A stretch of 30,814 nt of DNA from a virus (IMGVR_UViG_3300028374_000044:1-30814), one strand, 5' to 3'. Positions 1-7,054 are shown, counted from the stretch's first letter. Made by a program: numbers and translations. The notes: generated by a model not told the origin, from the letters alone.

Positions 1-330
1 AATGTAACATCTACCTATAAAGATAATGATATAGATACTAATGCTGATGGCAAAGTTGATAATGCTGATAATGCTGACTTGTTAAGTGGGAAGCGTTGGG
101 TAACAATAGCACTTGGGAATACTACGGGTGAGAGTGTTTCTGTAACTTTAAAAACTGCAGGAAGTCATGTTCATTATAATTTTTCAGTGTACTCAACTGA
201 TAATAATATTACTTATGACAATGCTAGTAGTAATTGTGCTTATATAAATAGAGGTTCTACTAATATTGATACATTAGTAATAAAAAACAGTACTGGTACC
301 GCTTACTATGAAGTTTTGTCATGGGAATAA
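1..330 (+). CDS. C-terminal part of a tail-fibre-like structural protein (5' truncated)
   Basis: The reading frame is open from the first base, so the gene starts upstream of the window and only its last 109 residues are visible. The segment begins with an Asp/Asn-rich stretch (DGKVDNADNADLLSG) of the kind common near the distal end of phage tail fibres and side-tail proteins, then a Thr/Ser/Asn-rich, beta-strand-like region ending in AYYEVLSWE. Its place directly before the endolysin and holin fits a distal tail or receptor-binding protein. An internal TTG at 79 could be misread as a start but has no ribosome binding site. Family identity is inferred from composition and position. Confidence 0.6.
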   Translation, partial: NVTSTYKDNDIDTNADGKVDNADNADLLSGKRWVTIALGNTTGESVSVTLKTAGSHVHYNFSVYSTDNNITYDNASSNCAYINRGSTNIDTLVIKNSTGTAYYEVLSWE

Positions 331-348
331 TAATAAGGAGGTGATAAA

Positions 349-537
349 ATGTATTTTTTATCAACTAATAATAATGGTGAGATAACAGGATTTCATTATA
401 ATTTAGATAAAGACACTTTGGAAGATAATGAAATAACAATTACTGAAGCAGAATATAATAATTATGTTGAAGGAGAACTGTCGCTACTAAAATATAAATA
501 TGAGAATGGAATTGTTGACAATGCTAAATTAGTATAA
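349..537 (+). CDS. Small hypothetical protein between tail fibre and endolysin
   Basis: This 62-residue acidic protein starts at ATG behind a clear AAGGAGGTG ribosome binding site, 18 bases after the tail-fibre stop. It has no membrane segment or signal peptide. It opens with MYFLSTNNNGEITGFHYNL and ends with YENGIVDNAKLV. Small proteins in this position of Gram-positive siphophages are often tail accessory or XkdX-like proteins, but I see no diagnostic motif here. Function is unknown. Confidence 0.7.
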   Translation: MYFLSTNNNGEITGFHYNLDKDTLEDNEITITEAEYNNYVEGELSLLKYKYENGIVDNAKLV

Positions 538-591
538 ATGATATATAAGATAGAAATTTTAATGAACTAATATAGTTGGAGGTGGCCATTA

Positions 592-1095
592 ATGATTTCA
601 ACTCAATCAGACAATTTCAAGTTATCAGAATGGGCAACAAATAAATACAACATGATATACCCTTGTGAACAGAAGGAACAGTTGATAGAGGGGTTAGAAC
701 TTTATAAACAAAAAATTGCAGACTTGTATCAAGTTGATATAAAAGAAGTAACAGTAATAATCACAGATGGTGATAGAGCAGGCAAAGGAACAGGATATCA
801 CTATAAAGGTTATGCTGGTGATATCTGGACAAAAATAGGATTCTTAGACAAAATATTTACAAGTGTAGAACAGATGAAGATAATTGAGAAATTGAATATT
901 TTCACAGGGAGAGGGTTGTATCCATTTAATCAAGGTTTTATCCATATTGATGTAAGAAGAGGGTTATATCCATTATCAGACAATGCTAGGATTAGTAGAT
1001 GGATAAGAAATCATGATGGTAAATATCTTGTTTATAAGAAAGATTATCAAAATAAGCCTTTCAATGGTTTGGTGTATCCTTTAGGGGAAGAGTAA
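592..1095 (+). CDS. Endolysin, peptidase M15-like (LAS metallopeptidase)
   Basis: The 167-residue product looks like a zinc peptidoglycan peptidase of the M15/LAS type, cutting peptide stems of the host wall at lysis. The visible signature is YHYKGYAGD (His-x6-Asp, two zinc ligands), followed about 45 residues later by FIHIDVR (the second His with Asp), as in peptidase M15_3 proteins. There is no signal peptide and no obvious separate wall-binding domain, so release would depend on the holin encoded 31 bases downstream. The start follows a GGAGGTGG site. The lysis assignment rests on the motif plus the holin neighbour. Confidence 0.82.
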   Translation: MISTQSDNFKLSEWATNKYNMIYPCEQKEQLIEGLELYKQKIADLYQVDIKEVTVIITDGDRAGKGTGYHYKGYAGDIWTKIGFLDKIFTSVEQMKIIEKLNIFTGRGLYPFNQGFIHIDVRRGLYPLSDNARISRWIRNHDGKYLVYKKDYQNKPFNGLVYPLGEE

Positions 1096-1126
1096 GAGAT
1101 ATTCAAAAATATAAGGAGGTTGGATA

Positions 1127-1591
1127 ATGGATTTAACTAATTTTGGGTTGCAAGTTTTAGCTGGTTTATCGCCAATTTTAATCAGTTTAGTAATTGCACT
1201 GTTGGGATTTGGATTGAACTTTTTAAAGAAGAAGACTAAAGAAATTGATAATAATGTTATAAGAAAATCAGTATTGAGTGCAGTATCAGAAGTAGATAAA
1301 GTTGCCAAAGATGCTGTCAGAAAGACCAGTGAAACCTTCACAAAATCTTTGAAAGAAGCTAATGAGGATGGAAAATTAACACAGGATGAGGCTAGACAAG
1401 CAATAGAACAAGCTGCAAAATATATAAAAAATAATGCAAGTAATTATGCTCTTGAGGTAATTAAAAATAATATTGGTTCACTTGAATATTATTTAGAAGA
1501 TTTACTAGAAGCTAAATTAGTTGAAATGAAAGATGGACAAGTAATAACAGAAATAAAAGGAATATCAAACCCAAACTTATCAAGTCAATAA
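1127..1591 (+). CDS. Holin, LL-H type
   Basis: The 154-residue product has one hydrophobic segment at about residues 7-28 (LQVLAGLSPILISLVIALLG), then KKK and a long charged helical region containing EANEDGKLTQDEARQAIEQA. That arrangement of an N-terminal membrane helix, a basic patch and a 'DGKLT..EA' helix is typical of LL-H family phage holins, which permeabilise the membrane so the endolysin reaches the wall. The gene follows the endolysin with an AAGGAGG site. The last codons include a C CCA AAC heptamer that may shift ribosomes into a 50-codon extension ending at 1728 (separate entry). The zero-frame stop gives a family-like length. Confidence 0.8.
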   Translation: MDLTNFGLQVLAGLSPILISLVIALLGFGLNFLKKKTKEIDNNVIRKSVLSAVSEVDKVAKDAVRKTSETFTKSLKEANEDGKLTQDEARQAIEQAAKYIKNNASNYALEVIKNNIGSLEYYLEDLLEAKLVEMKDGQVITEIKGISNPNLSSQ

Positions 1592-1728
1592 AGGTAGGTG
1601 GTATAGAAGCTGGAGTCAATAAAGATGGAGTAGCAGTAAAATATCAAAATGGGAATTTGAATGCTGCTATTTCTAAAGATTGGGATAAAGAAATTAGAGC
1701 TGGCTTTATGTATGAAATAAAATTTTAG
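1570..1728 (+). other. Candidate -1 programmed frameshift site and holin extension
   Basis: Bases 1570-1576 read C CCA AAC in the holin frame, a textbook X XXY YYZ slippery heptamer, five codons before the zero-frame stop. Slipping back one base continues into an open frame of 50 codons (starting CTT ATC AAG) that ends with TAG at 1726-1728. The extension contains VGGIEAGVNKDGVAVKYQNG, alternates polar and hydrophobic residues, and ends EIRAGFMYEIKF. It has no ATG, GTG or TTG near its start; the first TTG is at its middle. The stop touches the first base of the terminator stem, so the transcript seems built around this longer frame. I see no clear downstream pseudoknot. An ancestral frameshift mutation is the main alternative. 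The fused product would have 200 residues. Confidence 0.5.
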
Positions 1729-1757
1729 GAGAGGAGAAATCCTTTCCTTTTTTTTTC
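1728..1757 (+). terminator. Intrinsic terminator of the lysis/late operon
   Basis: GGAGAGGA (1728-1735) pairs with TCCTTTCC (1740-1747) in an 8-bp stem with one G-U pair and a GAAA loop, followed by a run of nine T residues. It closes the tail/lysis transcription unit. The stem begins on the last base of the TAG that ends the -1 extension of the holin. Confidence 0.88.
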
Positions 1758-1788
1758 TTTAAAATTAATTAAAGTTTTTTCTAAAAAT

Positions 1789-1820
1789 CCCTTTACTTTT
1801 TATCATTTGTATATTATACT
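1789..1820 (+). promoter_or_regulatory. Sigma-A-like early promoter P1
   Basis: TTTACT (1792-1797) and TATACT (1815-1820) are separated by exactly 17 bases, directly after the late terminator and before the first early genes. The 14-base string CCCTTTACTTTTTA at 1789-1802 recurs identically in the promoter at 2447-2478, which supports a real shared element. It would drive the 12-codon leader and the genes at 1913 and 2131. Confidence 0.75.
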
Positions 1821-1850
1821 ATATTTAACATTGGAGAAAGGGGTGAGTAA

Positions 1851-1889
1851 ATGAGATTGTGGCTTGATGGAGAAAGGTGCAATTTGTAG
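1851..1889 (+). CDS. 12-residue leader peptide (candidate)
   Basis: A tiny reading frame, MRLWLDGERCNL, sits behind a strong GGAGAAAGGGGTGAG site, about 30 bases downstream of promoter P1. It ends 23 bases before the next gene. Its position fits a leader that could couple translation to transcription or simply boost loading of ribosomes. Nothing but position and ribosome binding site supports it. Confidence 0.35.
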   Translation: MRLWLDGERCNL

Positions 1890-1912
1890 ACACTTTAAGG
1901 AGATGAAATAAT

Positions 1913-2128
1913 ATGGAAATAGACATTAAAGAAAGTGACAGAGTGTTTTATGGTGGAGCTTGGTGTAGAGTTTTTAGTGTTTATGATAATTTTGTTAGAG
2001 TAAAATTTACAGACCAATTAATAATTCTGAAATTTAAAGAAATAAATAAGGTGATTAAAGTGAAAAATTGGATAAATAACAATCATACTTGGAACCAAAA
2101 ATCAATTATTAATTTAAAGGAGGAATAG
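1913..2128 (+). CDS. Small early hypothetical protein
   Basis: This 71-residue protein is the first sizeable gene after promoter P1, starting at ATG behind TAAGGAGATG. The first half (VFYGGAWCRVFSVYDNFVRV) is beta-rich, resembling a small SH3-like fold of the kind seen in the larger paralogues at 7463 and 12465. The C-terminal half is Asn/Lys/Ile-rich. First early genes of phages often act on host functions, but no motif shows this here. Function unknown. Confidence 0.65.
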   Translation: MEIDIKESDRVFYGGAWCRVFSVYDNFVRVKFTDQLIILKFKEINKVIKVKNWINNNHTWNQKSIINLKEE

Positions 2129-2130
2129 AA

Positions 2131-2445
2131 ATGAGAATGATATCTACTATATTGATAATTATTTTATTAATGACTTTGAGCTTGCCTGCTTTTGCTGAAA
2201 AATATTCTTCTGATATGACTAAAGCAGAAATGAAAGAGCAAACTAAAATAAATTTAGAAACTTATATAAAGGAAGAAAAGAAAGCAGAAGGATTGAGTTT
2301 AAGTAGAGATGAGAAAATACAAAAACAAAAGAATATAGCCTTAGAATACATGGTTGAAAAAGAAAAAATAGAAAGACAAAAACAAATTGATAGATTTTGG
2401 TTTGGAATTGGCAGCTTAATACTTTTTTCAATATTTTTAAAATAA
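2131..2445 (+). CDS. Secreted, membrane-anchored early protein
   Basis: The 104-residue product has a clean N-terminal signal peptide (hydrophobic core ILIIILLMTLSLPAFA, likely cleaved AFA|E near residue 22). A highly charged Lys/Glu coiled-coil-like region follows, then a C-terminal hydrophobic segment FWFGIGSLILFSIFLK that could anchor it. It would therefore lie outside the membrane, tethered by its C terminus. It follows the previous stop by two bases with a GGAGG site. An exported, anchored small protein expressed from the earliest promoter could be a superinfection exclusion factor or a lysis regulator; this is inference from topology and timing only. Confidence 0.7.
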   Translation: MRMISTILIIILLMTLSLPAFAEKYSSDMTKAEMKEQTKINLETYIKEEKKAEGLSLSRDEKIQKQKNIALEYMVEKEKIERQKQIDRFWFGIGSLILFSIFLK

Positions 2446-2446
2446 A

Positions 2447-2478
2447 CCCTTTACTTTTTACAAAAAATATAGTATAAT
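2447..2478 (+). promoter_or_regulatory. Sigma-A-like early promoter P2
   Basis: TTTACT (2450-2455), a 17-base spacer and TATAAT (2473-2478) lie directly after the stop of the preceding gene and upstream of the SNF2 helicase. The 14 bases CCCTTTACTTTTTA (2447-2460) are identical to those in P1 at 1789-1802. Confidence 0.8.
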
Positions 2479-2499
2479 TATATTGTACTGAAAAAGGAG

Positions 2500-4284
2500 G
2501 TGTTAATTATTGCTAAATATAAAGGAAAATCAAAAATAGGATTAGATGCAAGAAAGCTAAAAGATGGTACTATTAAAAAGAAGGGAATTGGAATTAAATC
2601 ACCTTATTCTCACAAAGAGCTTTGTAAAAAAGTTAAAAATAAATTTGGTGGGAAATGGAAACCAAAAAAGAAAATGTGGTCTTATCCATTAGAAATTGAA
2701 GTGGTAGATTATGCTACTGAAATTTGGAGCAAAAAAGGGTTCACTTTAGAAAAGAGTGGAATACTAAAAGAATGGTATGAAAAAAGAAAAATAGAAAGAG
2801 AGAATTTACTAATTAATAAAGATAGAGAAGAAGTTAGACCAGAGGAATTAGACACTGAATTAGCAAATACACTTTATGATTTTCAAAGAGTTGGTGTAAA
2901 TTTCCTAACAGAAACCAAAGGTGCTATTTTAGGTTTTGATATGGGACTTGGGAAAACCATTACCAGTTTAGCAGTTTCAGATATAATTAATGCTAGCAAG
3001 GTTTTAATAGTCTGTCCTGCCTCACTTAAGTATAATTGGGCAGAGGAAATAGAGAAGTGGCTGCCAAATAAAAAATATTCAATATTAGATGGTAGCAAAA
3101 AGAAAAGGATTAAGGCACTTAATTCTGATGTTGATTTTTACATTACTAATTATGCAAGTCTTAGAGAGAAAAGCAGAGTTAAGGTAAATGGCAATTGGAT
3201 TAAAATTGATAATGAGCTTTTTAAAGAAATTAACAAGCAGAACTTTGACATTGGAATTTATGATGAAATTCATAGGGCAAAAAACAGGAAAAGTCAACAA
3301 ACTAAAGCTCTGTATAAGATTGCTAATGGCATAGATAGAAATTACTTATTAACTGGCACTCCAATTATAAATACTCCAGAGGATTTATGGTCATTACTTC
3401 ACATAATAGATAGAAATAAATTCAGTAGCTTTTGGAGGTTTATTCACAGATATTGTGAAGTTTGGAATAATGGATTTGGTAAAGAAATTGGTAGTGCTAA
3501 AAATCCTAAAGAGTTTAGGAAAATGCTAAAGCCTTATATGCTAAGAAGGCTTAAGGAAGAAGTTATAGAAGATATGCCAAAATTAACTAAACAAAAACAA
3601 TGGGTAGAGTTAGAAGGTGAACAAAATAAAATTTACCATCAGATGGAAGAAAATATGATAGCAGAACTTTCTGAACAAGAAGAAATAAAAGCACCTATTA
3701 TTATTTCTAAAATTATGAGATTAAAACAAATTTCTGTTAGTGAACAATTATTAGCAGAAAAACCTTCTCTTAAAAAATTTAAGAAGTCTGCTAAAATTAA
3801 AGTTTTAAATGAGATTATAGATGATTCAGGTGACCAAAAATTAGTAGTCTTTACCCAATTCCAAAAATCAGCAAAGCTACTTGCTAAACTGTTAGATAAG
3901 CAGAAAATAGGGTATGGAATAATACATGGTGGTGTTAAGACTGAACAAAGGCAAAAAGAAGTTAATAAATTTCAGAATAATAAAGATTGTAAAGTTTTCA
4001 TTGCTACAATTAAAACTGGTGGATTAGGATTAACATTAACTGCTGGTAGTATAGCTGTTTTCTTAGACAAAGACTGGACTACTGCTAATAATAATCAAGC
4101 TGTTGATAGGTTGCACAGAATTGGTCAAGAGAAAAATGTTACAGTTATAGAATTGTTAGCTAAAGATAGTATAGAAGAATACATTGAAAAATTATTAGCT
4201 GAAAAGCAAAAAACTTTTGACTCTTTGATAGAAGGAAAAATAACACCAAAAGAAATTTTATTGAATCTGAAAGGAAGTAATTAA
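2500..4284 (+). CDS. SNF2-family DNA translocase/helicase
   Basis: This 594-residue superfamily 2 ATPase probably remodels or anneals DNA during phage replication or recombination. Visible motifs in order are: an N-terminal HARP-like patch (GGKWKPKKKMWSYP, about 50-63), Walker A GFDMGLGKT (145-153), DEIH (255-258), LLTGTP (283-288), the helicase C half with VVFTQFQKSAKLL, GGLGLTLTAGS, and motif VI RLHRIGQ (537-543). This order is that of SMARCAL1/SNF2-type enzymes. The start is uncertain: the GTG at 2500 overlaps its own AAGGAGGTG site, too close to use well, while ATT at 2509 has ideal spacing and gives 591 residues. It is the first gene after promoter P2 and overlaps the next gene by one base. 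Confidence 0.9.
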   Translation: MLIIAKYKGKSKIGLDARKLKDGTIKKKGIGIKSPYSHKELCKKVKNKFGGKWKPKKKMWSYPLEIEVVDYATEIWSKKGFTLEKSGILKEWYEKRKIERENLLINKDREEVRPEELDTELANTLYDFQRVGVNFLTETKGAILGFDMGLGKTITSLAVSDIINASKVLIVCPASLKYNWAEEIEKWLPNKKYSILDGSKKKRIKALNSDVDFYITNYASLREKSRVKVNGNWIKIDNELFKEINKQNFDIGIYDEIHRAKNRKSQQTKALYKIANGIDRNYLLTGTPIINTPEDLWSLLHIIDRNKFSSFWRFIHRYCEVWNNGFGKEIGSAKNPKEFRKMLKPYMLRRLKEEVIEDMPKLTKQKQWVELEGEQNKIYHQMEENMIAELSEQEEIKAPIIISKIMRLKQISVSEQLLAEKPSLKKFKKSAKIKVLNEIIDDSGDQKLVVFTQFQKSAKLLAKLLDKQKIGYGIIHGGVKTEQRQKEVNKFQNNKDCKVFIATIKTGGLGLTLTAGSIAVFLDKDWTTANNNQAVDRLHRIGQEKNVTVIELLAKDSIEEYIEKLLAEKQKTFDSLIEGKITPKEILLNLKGSN

Positions 4285-4505
4285 TGAATAAAAATATAAC
4301 TACTATATCAATTGAACAAGATATTATAACAACAGAAGATAGAGGGGTAATAAGATTAACTCCAAACCTAAAATTAAAAGAAAAATTGGGGGAAGGTTGG
4401 AGAGAAAAATTTGAATTGGTAGATATTAGTTACAATATGATAGATAATGAAAATGAGAAAGTTCATTACACAGTGGATTTGAAGGAGGTAGAAAATGAGT
4501 GTTGA
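4284..4505 (+). CDS. Small hypothetical protein
   Basis: A 73-residue acidic protein whose ATG overlaps the helicase stop by one base (TAATG), which suggests translational coupling. It contains RGVIRLTPNLKLKEKLGEGW and ends with a GGAGGTAGAAA ribosome binding site for the next gene inside its own coding sequence. No known domain recognised. Confidence 0.65.
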   Translation: MNKNITTISIEQDIITTEDRGVIRLTPNLKLKEKLGEGWREKFELVDISYNMIDNENEKVHYTVDLKEVENEC

Positions 4506-4782
4506 TAGAATTAGAAGGGTAGAAAATAATAATCAGATGGAGAATGTAGTAGATGACTATGTAACTTTAGGGTATAAAGTTGAATCAAGAGGCCAAAATT
4601 CAGTTAAGCTAAAAGAGAAGAAGGATTGGGGTAATTTAAGTGGCCACATAATAATCATTCTTTTAACTTTTTGGTGGACTGCAGGAATTGGTAATTTAAT
4701 TTATGCCTTAATAAAACATTATGGTGGAGAAGAAATAGTAGTTAAGCAAATTAAGGAGGTGAAAAATAATGAAAGCGATTAA
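4495..4782 (+). CDS. Small membrane protein
   Basis: This 95-residue protein overlaps its upstream neighbour by 11 bases. The N-terminal half (VVDDYVTLGYKVESRGQNSVKLKEKKDWG) is soluble and beta-rich. The second half has a hydrophobic stretch, HIIIILLTFWWTAGIGNLIYAL, which looks like one membrane helix or a short hairpin. Similar layouts (a Gly-Tyr-x-Val...Val-x-Leu-x-x-Lys-Lys domain followed by GNLIYA) are common in small phage and bacterial membrane proteins of unknown role. No function is assigned. Confidence 0.7.
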   Translation: MSVDRIRRVENNNQMENVVDDYVTLGYKVESRGQNSVKLKEKKDWGNLSGHIIIILLTFWWTAGIGNLIYALIKHYGGEEIVVKQIKEVKNNESD

Positions 4783-4951
4783 AAATAAAGGATTAAAAGA
4801 ATTGGAATCATTACAAAATAGGGTTTATAGACAAAAAGGTTTAGGAAGAATTAGTCACCAAGACTTCCTAAAACTTACTGATAAGATAGAAAGTTTGATT
4901 GAGCTTGTAAAAGAAATTGAAGAAAATGATAATAAGCCTTATGAAAAATAA
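4769..4951 (+). CDS. Small coiled-coil hypothetical protein
   Basis: A 60-residue, highly charged, probably all-helical protein (LKELESLQNRVYRQKGLGRI then KIESLIELVKEIEEND). It overlaps the previous gene by 14 bases and has a good AAGGAGGTG site. The heptad-like Leu/Ile spacing suggests a coiled coil. Function unknown. Confidence 0.65.
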   Translation: MKAIKNKGLKELESLQNRVYRQKGLGRISHQDFLKLTDKIESLIELVKEIEENDNKPYEK

Positions 4952-4973
4952 GGTTTAGAAGAGGGGTGAGCTA

Positions 4974-5990
4974 ATGGAAATATCTTATAGTAGAATGTCT
5001 ACTTTAAAAAGGTGTTTTAGAAAATATTATTATAGGTATGAAAAGGGGTTAAGAAAGATAAAACAAGCATCTCCACCAAGAATGGGAAGTATGGGTCACA
5101 AAGCCTTAGAAGAAAAATGGAAAGGCAATGACTGGAAACAAGCTATAATAGATTATTGGAGAAAAGAAATGAATGGAATTCCAGAACAATTTATAGATGA
5201 AGATAGTAAGGAAGAAATAGAGTTAGTTACTAAAGTAGTAGAAAGATATTTAAATCAATATGATTATTATAGAAGTCCAGATGAGATTAATTTAATTGAA
5301 CCAGAACTTAGATTTTCAGTAGATATTCCTGGAACTGATAATAAATTAATGGGGTACATGGATAAGGTTATTGAAGTTCCTGGTGAAGGAGTTTGGTTAA
5401 TTGACCATAAATTTACTACCAAATCACCTAAAACTAAAACTGAACATTTAGAATTAAATGAACAAATTGATGATTATACTTGGGCAGTGAGTAAAATGTT
5501 TCCAGATAAAAATATAATGGGTGCTATTTGGAATGTTATAAAATTAGATTTACCAACTGTACCACAACCTATTAAAACTGGAAAGAGATTATCTAAAGCT
5601 AAAATGACTACTGATTATAAAACTTATTATCAAGCTATTTTAGATAATAGTTACAATCCTAATGACTATGAAGATTATTTAAGAAGGTTAAAAAGTGAAG
5701 ATGATAAGTTCTTTAAAAGAGAATGGATAGATAGAGATGCTTATGAATTAAAAAATATTGAAAAAGAATTGGTAGCTGTATCTAATTTAATTAACCATGT
5801 TGATAAAGATATTAGAAGTAGGAATATGGGTCAGTGTTATTGGGATTGCCCTTACAAACAATTGTGTCTAGTAGATAAAAAGGGTGGGGATAGTCAATCT
5901 ATTATTGATGAATACTTTACTATTAGAAAACAAAGAAAACAAAGAAAACAAGAAAAGCAATCTAAAGAGGACAATAACAATGTGTTTTAA
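4974..5990 (+). CDS. PD-(D/E)XK nuclease, RecB/Cas4-like with Fe-S cysteines
   Basis: The 338-residue product has the order of motifs of RecB-family/Cas4-like nucleases: YSRMSTLKRCFRKYYYRY with a first Cys near residue 14, MGYMDKVIEV with the catalytic Asp, and LIDHKFTTKS (Asp-x-Lys core) about 15 residues later. A C-terminal QCYWDCPYKQLC cluster with three Cys completes, with the first, a probable four-cysteine iron-sulphur site as in AddB and Cas4. It would process DNA ends for recombination or replication, consistent with the neighbouring SNF2 helicase. The C-terminal tail is a run of Arg-Lys-Gln repeats. Cas4 itself is less likely because no CRISPR genes are near. Confidence 0.85.
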   Translation: MEISYSRMSTLKRCFRKYYYRYEKGLRKIKQASPPRMGSMGHKALEEKWKGNDWKQAIIDYWRKEMNGIPEQFIDEDSKEEIELVTKVVERYLNQYDYYRSPDEINLIEPELRFSVDIPGTDNKLMGYMDKVIEVPGEGVWLIDHKFTTKSPKTKTEHLELNEQIDDYTWAVSKMFPDKNIMGAIWNVIKLDLPTVPQPIKTGKRLSKAKMTTDYKTYYQAILDNSYNPNDYEDYLRRLKSEDDKFFKREWIDRDAYELKNIEKELVAVSNLINHVDKDIRSRNMGQCYWDCPYKQLCLVDKKGGDSQSIIDEYFTIRKQRKQRKQEKQSKEDNNNVF

Positions 5991-6107
5991 ATGGTCAAGC
6001 TGGGTAAGACCTTGGACAAGAGAAAACTTTTTGGTTTAGAGCCAAACAATAGGGGGTGGCAATTTGTTTGTGGTGAATGTCTAGAAAAAAGGAGGAATAG
6101 AAGATGA
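5991..6107 (+). CDS. Possible 38-residue CxxC basic peptide
   Basis: An ATG directly follows the nuclease stop (TAAATG) and opens a 38-codon frame with CGEC and a basic tail (EKRRNRR). It ends four bases into the next gene. It has no ribosome binding site of its own, so it would depend on re-initiation. An alternative frame at 5980-6039 (MCFKWSSWVRPWTRENFLV), better placed behind AAAGAGG, competes for the same stretch. Neither is secure. Confidence 0.28.
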   Translation: MVKLGKTLDKRKLFGLEPNNRGWQFVCGECLEKRRNRR

Positions 6108-6268
6108 CTGAATGGGGAAATGTAATTGGTACATTTTTAGCTTTGTTATTTATGCTAGTGGTATTACCCTGGTTGCATCAAAAAATATATCAATTAATCA
6201 CAGGCAGACCATATCAGAATAATACTACTGACATTATATCAAATGGGAATGTAAAAAGAAAGGTGTGA
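6104..6268 (+). CDS. Small single-helix membrane protein
   Basis: This 54-residue frame starts at ATG behind AAAAGGAGGAATAGAAG. It has one clear membrane helix near its N terminus (VIGTFLALLFMLVVLPWL) and a polar C-terminal tail. It overlaps the following gene by four bases (GTGA). The strong ribosome binding site makes it likely real. Role unknown. Confidence 0.65.
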   Translation: MTEWGNVIGTFLALLFMLVVLPWLHQKIYQLITGRPYQNNTTDIISNGNVKRKV

Positions 6269-6498
6269 GGAACCAGATGGATGAAAAAATGCAAACTGAA
6301 CTGTTAGATGAGTATAGAAAAGAAAATGTAGTTCTTTCTAGAGTATTAATTAAAGTAGCAAACCAATTGGAGAAATGGGCTAATGAAGCATTGATAAGTA
6401 AGTGGTCAACACATCAAACACAATCAATGAGGAAATTATCTGTTGACATAAGACATGAAGCCAGAGAAGCTAAGTTTTTTAGAAGAGATAAAAAGTGA
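6265..6498 (+). CDS. Small hypothetical helical protein
   Basis: The frame encodes 77 residues from GTG at 6265 or 73 from ATG at 6277. The ATG has the better-spaced AAGGTGTGAGG site, the GTG gives a four-base overlap with the upstream gene. The sequence is helical and charged (LSRVLIKVANQLEKWANEAL) with a basic end (RHEAREAKFFRRDKK). No known domain seen. Confidence 0.62.
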   Translation: MRNQMDEKMQTELLDEYRKENVVLSRVLIKVANQLEKWANEALISKWSTHQTQSMRKLSVDIRHEAREAKFFRRDKK

Positions 6499-6526
6499 AA
6501 CAAATATATAAAAAGGGGAGATAATT

Positions 6527-7054
6527 ATGACAAATAAAAGGATTATGAGTATAGATGCAGAAACTGATGGCTTATGGGGAAATCCATTTTGGGTAGCTGC
6601 AATTGTGTATGAAGATAATAAAGAAATAGACAAAATTAATGTAGCAATTAGGTATCCCCAAATCAAAGAAGAATGGATAAAAGAAAATGTGTTACCAGAA
6701 TTAGAAAAATGTGAGAATGTAATATTTGTTGATATGTATCACGAAATGCTTAAAACAATAGCTGACTTTTATAATAAATACAAAGAAGGTTCAGAGGTAC
6801 TATGGCACATGGGACATATTGTTGAGTCTCATTTGTTCAGAGAAATGCATAGAATTGGCTTTATTGGAGATTGGGATGCACCTTACACCCCAATAGAGGT
6901 CAGTGAAGTATTAAGGGAAAACAACAAGGAACCAGATTCTGTTGACAATTACATCAAGAAATATAATGTAGCAGTCAATAATTATGGTAGTACTCACAAC
7001 CCTTTATATGACTGTGAAGTAGCTTTCAAAGCCTATTTGCACATGCAGAAGTAG
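6527..7054 (+). CDS. DEDD-type 3'-5' exonuclease
   Basis: The 175-residue protein starts with a typical exonuclease strand, IMSIDAETDGLWG (Asp-x-Glu, residues about 9-12), and ends with YGSTHNPLYDCEVAFKAYL, a His-x4-Asp motif of the DEDDh class. The closest remembered family is the Rv2179c-like 3'-5' exoribonuclease group, which also has a compact size. The middle acidic residue of DEDD enzymes is not obvious; HMGHIVESHLF carries a Glu where Asp is usual. It would trim RNA or DNA 3' ends. Its C-terminal end was copied into a short remnant at 7329-7466. Confidence 0.78.
   Translation: MTNKRIMSIDAETDGLWGNPFWVAAIVYEDNKEIDKINVAIRYPQIKEEWIKENVLPELEKCENVIFVDMYHEMLKTIADFYNKYKEGSEVLWHMGHIVESHLFREMHRIGFIGDWDAPYTPIEVSEVLRENNKEPDSVDNYIKKYNVAVNNYGSTHNPLYDCEVAFKAYLHMQK

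Noticed and set aside
28-75. DTNADGKVDNADNAD as a dockerin-type calcium repeat
   Set aside because: Only one short Asp-rich match and no second repeat; similar Asp/Asn-rich linkers are common in tail fibres.
538-570. Ten-codon frame after the 349-537 gene
   Set aside because: No ribosome binding site and very short.
1081-1341. Reading frame on the - strand opposite the holin, and the many other - strand frames of 60-135 codons
   Set aside because: They lie wholly opposite well-supported + strand genes, have no ribosome binding sites at suitable distances and show no family motifs; AT-rich genes give such shadows.
4974-5990. Cas4 of a CRISPR system
   Set aside because: The nuclease fits the wider RecB/Cas4-like family, but no repeats, Cas1/Cas2 or other cas genes are present.
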